From positions 1 through 40,471 of the forward strand of contig WRLD01000028.1 of NCBI GenBank assembly GCA_009777845.1: 40,471 nt of DNA, in the 5' to 3' direction. This document shows, piece by piece, positions 24,650-32,540 of this stretch; the stretch's first letter is position 1, and each line of letters begins with the position of its first letter. Position numbers and translations under genes: made by a program. The notes beneath the pieces are model-generated. The model ran no database searches and was not told the DNA's origin. It saw nothing but the letters and a program-made list of their open reading frames with translations. Source of the stretch: Defluviitaleaceae bacterium. GTDB taxonomy: Bacteria; Bacillota; Clostridia; Lachnospirales; WQUN01.

Positions 24650-25156
24650 ATGAAAGCAAGCAAGCGTAAATCGGGCGTGACCCTTATGGAGCTGATTATA
24701 GCCGTAGGGGTGCTTTTGGTTGCTTCGGTAGCGTTGTTTAATCTTTTTAGCTATGGCTTTACACGGAGCAATACCGCGCATAGGCGTAATATGGCAGGGA
24801 TTGAGGCGTTAATACAAATGGAGCGGTTGGTAGGCAGAGCGTGGGCTGGCGACTTGGAAAGTGAGAATTGGGTTGCCCCTGCCCATTATATAGACTTTTA
24901 TGGTTTTAAAGATGATGGTGCTGTCCCCCCTAATCCTATTGATTCCGACGATATAGACAAATTTTTTGAAGATACCGAAGCTACCGCAGAGGAAATCAAC
25001 GGCTTTGACGTACGCATTTTGCAAGCGCCGTACCCCGACCCTACGGACGTAGATTCCAACCTTAGACAGGTAGATATTGTCATATCCGAGATAGGCGCGA
25101 ACAGGGCATTATTTGTACACCGCAATATCCTTAATGTTAGCGGTAAATTGGTTTAA
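24650..25156 (+). CDS. Minor prepilin, PilV/PilE type
   Basis: 168 residues. A leader MKASKRKSG precedes VTLMELIIAVGVLLVASVAL, in which the usual FTLVE is VTLME; Val at mature position 1 is allowed. A globular domain rich in Asp follows. As a minor subunit it should prime pilus assembly. The ATG at 24650 is 10 bases after AAGGGG; a GTG 9 bases earlier would add three residues. Position between a pilin and a PilW-like gene fits a minor pilin set. Confidence 0.8.
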   Translation: MKASKRKSGVTLMELIIAVGVLLVASVALFNLFSYGFTRSNTAHRRNMAGIEALIQMERLVGRAWAGDLESENWVAPAHYIDFYGFKDDGAVPPNPIDSDDIDKFFEDTEATAEEINGFDVRILQAPYPDPTDVDSNLRQVDIVISEIGANRALFVHRNILNVSGKLV

Positions 25157-25185
25157 TCAGCTTAGTGATTGGGGTTGATTTTGGT

Positions 25186-25830
25186 ATGAGAGCTAAAAAA
25201 GGGTTTACCTTAGTAGAGCTGATAATAACGGTGGCAGTGCTTGTAATTATCATGGTTTCTATGGGCGGAGCTTTGGTCGGCACGCTTTCTGCATGGAAAG
25301 AGGGCAGAGACCGCGAGCTACTGCACGAATATGAAACGCAGGCACGTACGGCACTTTTGGCTATAGTGAGGGATATTAGAAACAGTAAGGCGGTTACGGA
25401 AGTGGGTAGTGGATTGGGTGACACGCTTGTTCTCACGACTGACGAGGAAACACCTAGGACAATTACGTATACCTTAGAAGAAGCCGCCGTAGGTGATAGC
25501 GATACTAGATTTGTTTTGAAAAGAGGGTTTGGTAGTCCGCCCGACTACGACGACCCCGACCCGCCATGGCCTATAAATTTTGTCCCTGTACGGCTAAATA
25601 GTGTAAGCTCGGCAATTACAGTTGACGGCGTGGATATTACAGTGAACGGCATGGCAATTGTCGCAGGTAGATATAACGCAGGGGCGTGGGAAGATGTTTC
25701 AGCCCCCTACACCAACGCCACCCATTTAAGAATATACCTAGACCCACAGTCTAGCACAGCGGACAACAGCTATTTTGCCAATACAGTGTTCCAGGCAGAG
25801 GTATCGCTAAAGCGTTTACCATTACCATAA
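25186..25830 (+). CDS. Minor prepilin, PilW-like
   Basis: 214 residues beginning MRAKKG and FTLVELIITVAVLVIIMVSM, with mature Glu5 present. HEYETQARTALLAIVRDIRNS is the typical helix end of PilW/GspJ-like minor pilins, followed by a beta-rich domain with a DYDDPDPPWP loop. I start at the ATG at 25186; a GTG 21 bases upstream would lengthen the leader. The gene is followed after 30 bases by the PilM-PilN fusion. Confidence 0.8.
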   Translation: MRAKKGFTLVELIITVAVLVIIMVSMGGALVGTLSAWKEGRDRELLHEYETQARTALLAIVRDIRNSKAVTEVGSGLGDTLVLTTDEETPRTITYTLEEAAVGDSDTRFVLKRGFGSPPDYDDPDPPWPINFVPVRLNSVSSAITVDGVDITVNGMAIVAGRYNAGAWEDVSAPYTNATHLRIYLDPQSSTADNSYFANTVFQAEVSLKRLPLP

Positions 25831-25860
25831 AAATAAAAACAATAGACAAGAGGTGAATAC

Positions 25861-27528
25861 ATGGCTTCGGCAGAACGCGAAAAAAAGCAAAAGCAAGCAA
25901 AACAGCCGCAATCAAAAAGCAAGCTATCTAAGCCAACAGGCAAGGTCAAGCATGTACCATACAGAATTGAGATAGCCTCGGGGGCAATAAAGGTAATTAA
26001 GGTAGACCCCAAGGGAGCTATACTTTCGGTAGGCTCGTCGCGGTACGAGCATACTAATATAGTATGGTCGGAAAAGACATGGATTGAGAAGCTGTCGCAG
26101 GCTATTAGGGAAGCGGCTCGCGGAGCAAAGGTGCCGAAAGGCTCTGGCTTTGCGTGTAAAATTGTTACAGGCGGCCCAGACGTGGTTATGCAGAGGTTCA
26201 ACTGGCCCGAGCTTGCACACCAGGCAATGCTTAATAACGCAAAGCACGAAATAGCCTCGTATTTGCCTGGCGCGTTACAAAACTTTGTGATTGGCGCAGA
26301 GGTGCAAAAGGTAAAGGAGGACGCGGCAAATAGCTCTATGGAGGTTTTTGTGGCGGCTATGTCCAAGGATATGGCTACCGCTATAGGCTCTGCCGCTACA
26401 TGGGCGGGCTTCAAGGTTTTGTCTATAGACATAGCCGAAAACGCGCGTAACCGCTTTGTTAAAAAATATTGTGAAATTGAGGGCGGCGCGCCTAGCTCGT
26501 ACGGAATTTTAGATTTAAATAACCCTAACCCGCATTTGACGCTTTACCTTGATGGGCTTTTTTATAGCACGCATTATTTTACCGCCGCGGGCAAGGAGCA
26601 GGACGAGGCAGACCAAAAATCGGAGCTTCCTATAGAATTTGATGTAGATGCGGTGGTCGGCGAGGTCAATTTCCTTGTAGACTTTGTTAGGTATCAGGAG
26701 CGTTCGTCTACCTTGGAATGTATTCTTGTGCTTGGGCGTTCCCACGAGGAGCTTACACAGCGGTTGTCGGCTTCGCTTGGTATTCCTGTACATGAAAACA
26801 GGGCATGGATGCGCGCGAGTGCTTTTAGGGGCGCGAAAAACAGAGGAAAATGGATTGATGCGTATGCCGCCGCTGTGCCGTCTAGCGTAATTGCTTCCCA
26901 GCATATGTTAGATGTGAAAACGCCGATAATCATAAGGAATCCTGGGCGGCGGGTGTTTATGATAGGCGCGAGCGTGGCTTCGGTAATGGCTGTTACGTTG
27001 CTTATAGCTATGGCTATTCCGTGGTGGAAAGAAAAGAGCCTAGAGCGTAAATTCAATGATATGAATGTCGAGGCCGCACAGGTGGACGTATTGGTAGCAC
27101 AATCGCCCAGCCGAGAGGAAATTATAGATTTAAGAAGGGAAATAGAATATTACGGCATAAGGCTTAGGGGTATAGATGCGTTTTATCGCGAGTTTACCCA
27201 GGCGGCACAGCTTGTACCAGTATTTTTTAACGCAGAGGTCTTGGATATAGAACGCTACGACAAGCCAGAGGGCTTTACGGAGCTACTTTCACTTAGCGTA
27301 GCAGAGGACGATATAACACTAGATGCTACCGCGATACACTACGACCATGTGGCGGGCTTATTGCAGTATTTTAGGGAATATGTTCCCGAGGACGAGGAAT
27401 ATGGGCGTACGCTCTTTAGGGCTGTAGGCACGAACTCCGTAACCGAGGGCAATACCCTAGACTTTGAATTAGGCACTGCGACTTATTCGTTTGGATTAAC
27501 TATGCGTAAGGGAATGGGAGTGAGATAA
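25861..27528 (+). CDS. PilM-PilN fusion protein
   Basis: 555 residues. Residues 30-350 follow the actin-like PilM layout (IEIASGAIKVIKVD, NWPELAHQAMLNNAKHEI, VFVAAMSKDM, ILDLNNPNPHLTLYLDG, EVNFLVDFVRYQ). The ATP-binding loops are degenerate. Residues 365-388 are a membrane segment, and the rest is a coiled stalk and PilN-like domain (REEIIDLRREIEYYGIRLRG). In most bacteria PilM and PilN are separate, with PilM gripping the cytoplasmic tail of PilN; here the two are one chain. The N-terminal Lys/Gln tail is unusual. It is followed directly by PilO (TAATG), completing the alignment complex between motor and pilus. Confidence 0.85.
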   Translation: MASAEREKKQKQAKQPQSKSKLSKPTGKVKHVPYRIEIASGAIKVIKVDPKGAILSVGSSRYEHTNIVWSEKTWIEKLSQAIREAARGAKVPKGSGFACKIVTGGPDVVMQRFNWPELAHQAMLNNAKHEIASYLPGALQNFVIGAEVQKVKEDAANSSMEVFVAAMSKDMATAIGSAATWAGFKVLSIDIAENARNRFVKKYCEIEGGAPSSYGILDLNNPNPHLTLYLDGLFYSTHYFTAAGKEQDEADQKSELPIEFDVDAVVGEVNFLVDFVRYQERSSTLECILVLGRSHEELTQRLSASLGIPVHENRAWMRASAFRGAKNRGKWIDAYAAAVPSSVIASQHMLDVKTPIIIRNPGRRVFMIGASVASVMAVTLLIAMAIPWWKEKSLERKFNDMNVEAAQVDVLVAQSPSREEIIDLRREIEYYGIRLRGIDAFYREFTQAAQLVPVFFNAEVLDIERYDKPEGFTELLSLSVAEDDITLDATAIHYDHVAGLLQYFREYVPEDEEYGRTLFRAVGTNSVTEGNTLDFELGTATYSFGLTMRKGMGVR

Positions 27529-28286
27529 TGGTAAAGACTAAGGAATTGTTGATTATCTTAATTTTCTTGGGCGTAGCCGCCGCCGCTATGTATTACTGGC
27601 TGTATCTCATACCCAAGAACAATGCTATTGCTGAATGGGACGTAAAAATCGAGGAAAGACGCAAGCAAATAGATGACGACCGTGCGGCGGCATTGGACAG
27701 ACAGCAGGAAAAGGTTCGGCTAACCGCACAGCGTGCCGAGTTTTCCGAGGATTGGGCGAGAGAGGCCGCCGCCTTGCCAGAGCGTTTTAGTGATGTCGAG
27801 GTATTGCGGCATATTCAAGAGGTAATCTACCCTCATACAGATAAAGTTAGCTTGAACTTTAATGAATCGGTAGAGCGTGCGGGCGATGAAATCTGGTCTA
27901 CGTCTATTAACCTTTCGTTTAGCACCTCGTACTGGCAGTTTTTGTCCATACTGCACAATTTAGTTGCGGGCGAGCTAGGAAACAGGGTTATAAACTATAG
28001 CCTTAGAGTTTCCGAAATTGAGCCAGGCGATTTCCGCGCCATGGTTGAGCCAGTATTAGATACGATTCCCGCAGAAATTCTCAGCCAGTTTTTGCCAGAT
28101 TTTCGTGCCTATTACGCCAATCGCAATGTAGATTTTATGGGAATGTATATGCTTGACGTAAGTATGGAGGTAGAGTATTTGAGCATATATGCGGGTATGC
28201 TTTCCGTGGGTGATATGGCGGCAGAGTGGGAGGCGGAGGATATTATGCTTGCGGAGCTTATAGCGGCTCTTGAGGGAGGACAGTAG
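27528..28286 (+). CDS. pilO: Type IV pilus alignment protein PilO
   Basis: 252 residues. A membrane anchor at residues 6-28 (ELLIILIFLGVAAAAMYYWL) is followed by a coiled coil (EWDVKIEERRKQIDDDRAAAL to about residue 75) and a ferredoxin-like globular part (EVLRHIQEVIYPHTDKV, WQFLSILHNLV). These are the features of PilO, which pairs with PilN in the extracytoplasmic space. The ATG overlaps the stop of the PilM-PilN gene, and pilT starts directly after its stop. Sequence similarity is low as usual for PilO, so position and layout carry the call. Confidence 0.8.
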   Translation: MVKTKELLIILIFLGVAAAAMYYWLYLIPKNNAIAEWDVKIEERRKQIDDDRAAALDRQQEKVRLTAQRAEFSEDWAREAAALPERFSDVEVLRHIQEVIYPHTDKVSLNFNESVERAGDEIWSTSINLSFSTSYWQFLSILHNLVAGELGNRVINYSLRVSEIEPGDFRAMVEPVLDTIPAEILSQFLPDFRAYYANRNVDFMGMYMLDVSMEVEYLSIYAGMLSVGDMAAEWEAEDIMLAELIAALEGGQ

Positions 28287-29369
28287 ATGTCTGACGCTTT
28301 AGAACAACGAGTTTTAAACTATTTAGTTGTCGCCACGCGGGAAAAGGCATCGGATATATATATTATTGCGGGTAGGCCTGTAAGCATGAAGGTGCATGGG
28401 CGTATGTCGTATATGGACAACGAGAACGTAACGCCTGCGGATTCGTTGGCGTTAATCCATGCTTTGTATCGGCTGAATAATAACCGTAGTATAGAGCGTA
28501 TGGACTGCGGCGACGACGATTTTGCTATAGGTATAGAGGGAATCGGGCGTTTTCGTGTAAATACGTATCGTCAGCGGTTTTCTCATGCTTCGGTACTGCG
28601 TACTATTCCCAACGAGCTACCCGACCCCAATAAGTATAATATTCCCGAGGTAATAGTGAAGCTCGCGGACAATCAGCGGGGCTTGGTGTTGTTTACAGGC
28701 ACTACGGGCAGCGGTAAGTCTACCTCGCTTGCGTGTTTGATTGACAGAATCAACACTACGCGCGACAACCATATTGTTACAATCGAGGACCCAATCGAGT
28801 TTAGACACCCGCATAAAAAGAGTATTATAAGCCAGCGTGAGCTAGATAACGACACGTCAAGCTACCTTGCGGCTATTCGTGCGGCGTTACGCCAAGCGCC
28901 CGACGTTATTCTCGTGGGCGAGATGCGCGACCACGAAACAATCGCCGCCGCAGTAACCGCCGCCGAAACAGGTCACCTGGTGTTTTCTACCCTGCATACA
29001 ATCGGTGCGGGCGCGACAATCGACCGTATTATTGACGTTTTTCCGCCGAGCCAACAGAACCAAATACGCACACAGCTTGCTATTACTATGCAGGCGATTA
29101 TATCGCAGCAGCTTGTGCCTACCTTGGACGGCAAGCGCCACCCTGCGTACGAGATTATGATATGTAACGCGGCTTTGCGAAACCTAATACGCGAGGGCAA
29201 GACGTTCCAAATAGACAACGTGTTGCAAACCTCGGGGGCATTGGGTATGCGTACAATGGATATGAGCTTGATTGACTTGTATAATAGGCGGATTATTTCG
29301 AGGGATACGGCGTTGACTTATTGTGTTAATTACCAGGATATGGTTAATCGGTTGAGTGGGGGCAAATAA
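28287..29369 (+). CDS. pilT: Type IV pilus retraction ATPase
   Basis: PilT is the motor that disassembles the pilus for twitching or DNA uptake. The 360 residues carry Walker A GTTGSGKS (138-145), an Asp box (IEDPIEFRHP), Walker B APDVILVGE, the His motif LVFSTLHT, and AALRNLIREGK, which corresponds to the AIRNLIRE retraction motif. No zinc cysteines are present, which separates it from PilB. It is the last gene of the operon, before a strong bidirectional terminator. Confidence 0.95.
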   Translation: MSDALEQRVLNYLVVATREKASDIYIIAGRPVSMKVHGRMSYMDNENVTPADSLALIHALYRLNNNRSIERMDCGDDDFAIGIEGIGRFRVNTYRQRFSHASVLRTIPNELPDPNKYNIPEVIVKLADNQRGLVLFTGTTGSGKSTSLACLIDRINTTRDNHIVTIEDPIEFRHPHKKSIISQRELDNDTSSYLAAIRAALRQAPDVILVGEMRDHETIAAAVTAAETGHLVFSTLHTIGAGATIDRIIDVFPPSQQNQIRTQLAITMQAIISQQLVPTLDGKRHPAYEIMICNAALRNLIREGKTFQIDNVLQTSGALGMRTMDMSLIDLYNRRIISRDTALTYCVNYQDMVNRLSGGK

Positions 29370-29372
29370 AAA

Positions 29373-29421
29373 AAGCTAGACACAAAAAAAGCGGCTTCGC
29401 CGCTTTTTTTGTGTCTAGCTT
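29373..29421. terminator. Bidirectional terminator between pilT and rsfS
   Basis: A near-perfect palindrome of 23-base arms (AAGCTAGACACAAAAAAAGC, then GGC) around TTC. Both directions end in a run of T. It serves pilT on the plus strand and rsfS on the minus strand; the rsfS stop codon (TAG, 29415-29417) lies within the arm. Confidence 0.9.
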
Positions 29422-29762
29422 ATTACCTTCGCATCGCCCCAGATTCTCTCAAGGTTATAATACTCGCGCGACTCCTTATCAAACAAATGCACAACAATCG
29501 AGCCGAAATCTAAAAGCACCCATTTACCGCTTTGTAAGCCCTCGGAGTGTTTTAGGATAAAGCCCTGTTTTAGCAGATATTCCTCGGCGGCTTGGGTTAG
29601 TGCCGCGAGCTGTGGTACGCTACTGCCCGTCGCGATTACGAAATAATCGGCAATGGGCGAAAGCGAGCCAAGCTCGATTATGACAATATCCTGTGCAAAT
29701 TTTTTGTCAAGCTCGGCGCGTAATTCCAAAACTGCGGGGCGTTCCTTGTTTTCGTTATTCAT
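29415..29762 (-). CDS. rsfS: Ribosomal silencing factor RsfS
   Basis: RsfS binds uL14 of the 50S subunit and blocks subunit joining in starvation. The 115 residues show FAQDIVIIELGSLSPIADYF, IATGSSVPQLAALTQ, EGLQSGKWVLLDFGSIVVHLF and EYYNLERIWGDA, all typical. AAAGGAG is upstream of the ATG. In most Firmicutes it directly follows nadD-yqeK; here three palindromic elements (29837-30267) separate them on the same strand. Confidence 0.95.
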   Translation of the reverse strand: MNNENKERPAVLELRAELDKKFAQDIVIIELGSLSPIADYFVIATGSSVPQLAALTQAAEEYLLKQGFILKHSEGLQSGKWVLLDFGSIVVHLFDKESREYYNLERIWGDAKVIS

Positions 29763-29836
29763 AGCTATTCTCCTTTGTTTTTTAGTTTTTTGAACACACT
29801 GTCAATAGGTCAAGGCTTGGCTTGGTCGGCGGTTAC

Positions 29837-30267
29837 TGTAGAGGCAGGCTTGCCTCGCCCGAGGTATGCACGCTCGTCAATTCGGGTCGGATAACGTGCA
29901 TTAACGCAGAGCGAGGTAACCTCGGGGCGGATAAATCCGCCCCCTACAATTAACCTGCAAATTTTGTCGTTTGTGCGTTTGCCGTGACGGTCACTGTAGG
30001 GGCGGAGGCTTGCCTCGCCCGAGGTATGCACGCTCGTCAATTCGGGACGGATAACGTGCATTAACGCAGAGTGAGGCAACCTCGGGGCGGATAAATCCGC
30101 CCCCTACATAAAACCTGCAAATTTTGCAGTTTGTGCGTTTGCCGTGGCGGTTACTGTAGGGGCGAGGCTTGCCTCGCCCGAGGTATGCACGCTCGTTAAC
30201 TCGGGACGGATAACGTGCATTAACGCAGAGCGAGGTAACCTCGGGGCGGATAAATCCGCCCCCTACA
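29837..30267. repeat. Array of three TGTAGGGG palindromic elements
   Basis: Units at 29837-29948, 29995-30108 and 30155-30267 share the order GGCTTGCCTCGCCCGAGGTA, GCACGCTCGT, AACGTGCATTAACGCAGA and GGATAAATCCGCCCCCTACA. The spacers are also repeated (CCTGCAAATTTTG, TTTGTGCGTTTGCCGTG), so the repeated unit is about 159 bases and grew by tandem duplication. Orientation is opposite to the copy at 5394. The array fills the 500-base gap between rsfS and nadD-yqeK; no gene is seen there, and the short frames in it are repeat artefacts. Confidence 0.9.
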
Positions 30268-31471
30268 GTAACTGTAATTCCGCCAACACACTCCTACTAC
30301 ACGGATGCACCGCCTTACCACGTTCCTCCAAGTCGCCAATCGTATCACTAATCCCAATAACCAGCGCCTTGTTTATATCAACGTACGCTTGCTCGCGCAT
30401 TTTTGCGAGCGGCGGATAGGCTGGGTCGCGGTGGGGTTCGATATAATCCGCAAGCATGATAATTTTGTCCAACAGGCTCATTCCACTGCCGCCGATGGTG
30501 TGGCGGCTGATAGCCTGCAAAATTTCATGCTCTGTTACGTAAAAATCGCGCCTTGCGGATTCCGCGCCGAGCCAGCCATGCGTTACGTCTATGTCCTTGG
30601 AAATTATTTCGTCTAGCTCTATGCCCCACGTCTTACATAATTCACGCTTTTTGTCCGCGCTATACTCCTTGGCACAATCGTGCAGCAACGCCGCCCAGCG
30701 CGCGTTGTTTACGTCCGCGCCGTAGCGGAGGGCGAGCTTTTCGGCCTCGGCGACTGTGCCTAGCGTATGCCTAAACCGCCTAGGGGAAAGCCGTTGCTGC
30801 AAAACGCTTTTTATCGCCTCAAAGCGTTCCTGCGAAAGCGTAACAGGCGGCAAATTGTACAGGCTATGCGCTCTTGCGTAGGCTTCCACGCTTCTGGGAA
30901 TAAGCCCGCCCAGGGCTTGCCGCGCGTGGAATTTTTCGCGAACCATTGTACCGGAAATCGCCAAATTCGGGCCTTCGAGCAAATGAACCTCTGTACTGGC
31001 ACGCAGATTCTCCAGCGTTTCGTTGCAAACCTCGTAGCCCGGGCGATGTACGGCAATTATTTTGCATAGCTTCAATAGCCTGTCCGCGCCGTGCCAGGTA
31101 TGAATTTCCATAAGCGCGTCCGCGCCGACAACGAAAAAAATCTCGGCACTAGCGGGACAAATACGGCGTAAATCCTCGATTGTGTCCACGGTGTAGCTTA
31201 GCCCTTGGCGGTCTATTTCCAAGCGCGACACGTCAAAAAATGGGTGCGTGCAAATGGCGGACAATACCATATTGTAGCGGTGAATAGTGTCCGTGACGGG
31301 CTTGTCCTCTTGTTTATGCGGCGGCTGTCCGCTAGGAATAAACAGCACGCACTGCGGCTCAAACGCGTCCCTAACCGCTTCTGCCACCGCCAAATGCCCA
31401 TTATGCAGGGGGTCAAAGGTGCCGCCCAGTATGGCGAGCTTATTGCAGTATGTCAAAAATCTAGTATCCAT
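30263..31471 (-). CDS. nadD: NadD-YqeK fusion: nicotinate-nucleotide adenylyltransferase with HD domain
   Basis: Residues 1-205 are NadD, which makes deamido-NAD from NaMN and ATP: LGGTFDPLHNGHL and ISGTMVREKF are its ATP motifs. Residues 215-402 are a YqeK-type HD hydrolase (FRHTLGTVAEAEKLA, ALLHDCAKEYS, ISRHTIGGSGMSLLDKI, LADYIEPHR), reported to hydrolyse Ap4A. In Bacillus these are two genes; fused forms are known in Clostridia. The stop TAG lies in the first bases of the TGTAGGGG element, so the element supplies the stop codon. The ATG overlaps the stop of the preceding gene by one base. Confidence 0.93.
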   Translation of the reverse strand: MDTRFLTYCNKLAILGGTFDPLHNGHLAVAEAVRDAFEPQCVLFIPSGQPPHKQEDKPVTDTIHRYNMVLSAICTHPFFDVSRLEIDRQGLSYTVDTIEDLRRICPASAEIFFVVGADALMEIHTWHGADRLLKLCKIIAVHRPGYEVCNETLENLRASTEVHLLEGPNLAISGTMVREKFHARQALGGLIPRSVEAYARAHSLYNLPPVTLSQERFEAIKSVLQQRLSPRRFRHTLGTVAEAEKLALRYGADVNNARWAALLHDCAKEYSADKKRELCKTWGIELDEIISKDIDVTHGWLGAESARRDFYVTEHEILQAISRHTIGGSGMSLLDKIIMLADYIEPHRDPAYPPLAKMREQAYVDINKALVIGISDTIGDLEERGKAVHPCSRSVLAELQLL

Positions 31472-31917
31472 CAGCGGTTTCCTATTCTTTCCAATGATGT
31501 AAGTGTAACTATAACATGCTCTAGGTCGTGGGCCTGCATTCTGTTTATGTCCGCGTCGCTATGCGCGGCGAAGCGCAGGCGCGCGTTTTTTTTGTAGACC
31601 TCGTAGGTGTCGTTTAGGGAGCTTACGGAGGCTAGGTCGATAGTGTCCTGCGGCGGGCTTAGTATAACGGAAATGCACGGATTTAACGCGCGTACCTTTT
31701 GCGGTGTAGGGCGGCTTGCCTGCAAATCCATACGCATAGAGCCAACGCCTGTAAGCGGATTGCTTAAAAGAATCGAGCCGTTTTTTGCGGCTGTTTTTGC
31801 CGCCGCAAGGACATCAATGGCAGGCACGCCAAGCCATTTGATTTCGACCTTAAATCTATCCTTGTTTTGCTCAAAAAAGTTCGCTACGGCGTAGTTATTT
31901 GTGTAAATAAGGTTCAT
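31471..31917 (-). CDS. GrdX-like protein
   Basis: 148 residues starting MNLIYTNNYAVANFFEQ, with AAKNGSILLSNPLTGVGSMR, NPCISVILSPP and SSLNDTYEVYKKNARL. This matches the order of short conserved parts in the GrdX family (TNNP, LLxxPLxG, NPYKSVIxS). GrdX is found with glycine reductase operons of amino acid fermenters, but no grd genes are in this window. It overlaps whiA (ATGA) and ends at the start of nadD-yqeK, so it may link two core gene sets. Function unknown. Confidence 0.5.
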   Translation of the reverse strand: MNLIYTNNYAVANFFEQNKDRFKVEIKWLGVPAIDVLAAAKTAAKNGSILLSNPLTGVGSMRMDLQASRPTPQKVRALNPCISVILSPPQDTIDLASVSSLNDTYEVYKKNARLRFAAHSDADINRMQAHDLEHVIVTLTSLERIGNR

Positions 31918-32540
31918 TCGATACCTCCCAGAGTTTCCGCTACCCTACAGATTTTCCGCAGTCTATGATTTACGCCCGATTTGCCAATCGGCGGGTCTAA
32001 CAGCTCGCCGATTTCCGACAGGCTCAGGCTCTCGTTTTTTAGCCGCAAGCACGCGACCTCTTGCAGGGTAGGGGACAGCTCCCCCAGCCCCACTGTCTGT
32101 GCAATCAATTTAATCGCCTCGATTTGTGTCTGTGCCGCGCCCACGGTCTTGTTTAGGTTTGCTGTTTCAAAATTTACCTGGCGGTTTATATTGTTCGCAA
32201 TCGCCTTTTCTACGCGCATTTCCTCAAATTTCAACAGGAATCTGTCGGCGCGTATTATTTTCAACACATCGGCTATTTCGTCCGCCTCTTTTAAATATAC
32301 AACAGTTTGCCCCTTTCGGGCAAATTTTTTTGGCCGCAAGCCGAACGAAAGCAAAAAGGACATCAAAGTGCTTGCCGTTTTTTCGTCCAGCGAAAATTCT
32401 AAATGGTAGGTGCTTTGCGGGTTGGAAATATGGCCGCCGTCCAAGAAGCAGTCACGCACGAAGGCGCGTTTTTTGTCCATTTTTTTCTCGTGGTTTTTTA
32501 TTTCGTCACGAATTTGGCGCGAGAATGAGGGCGGCTTCAT
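31914..32540 (-). CDS. whiA: Shortened WhiA-like DNA-binding protein
   Basis: WhiA regulates cell division or sporulation genes and binds DNA through a C-terminal helix-turn-helix. The product is 208 residues; typical WhiA has about 310. Residues 1-15 (SFSRQIRDEI) match the very N-terminus, and from residue 24 (KRAFVRDCFLDGGHISNPQ) the sequence follows the second half of the LAGLIDADG-like region, through VNFETANLNKTVGA to the helix-turn-helix KSGVNHRLRKI. The first LAGLIDADG-like half, about 100 residues, is absent without a frameshift. It starts inside the rapZ stop (ATGA). The C-terminal DNA-binding part appears complete. Confidence 0.85.
   Translation of the reverse strand: MKPPSFSRQIRDEIKNHEKKMDKKRAFVRDCFLDGGHISNPQSTYHLEFSLDEKTASTLMSFLLSFGLRPKKFARKGQTVVYLKEADEIADVLKIIRADRFLLKFEEMRVEKAIANNINRQVNFETANLNKTVGAAQTQIEAIKLIAQTVGLGELSPTLQEVACLRLKNESLSLSEIGELLDPPIGKSGVNHRLRKICRVAETLGGIE

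Noticed and set aside
25770..26432. 220-residue minus-strand frame
   Set aside because: It is the shadow of the PilM-PilN gene and the end of the PilW-like gene.
29810..30419. Frames of about 90 residues over the triple array
   Set aside because: They are encoded by palindromic units and the end of nadD-yqeK; the peptide similarity only reflects the repeats.
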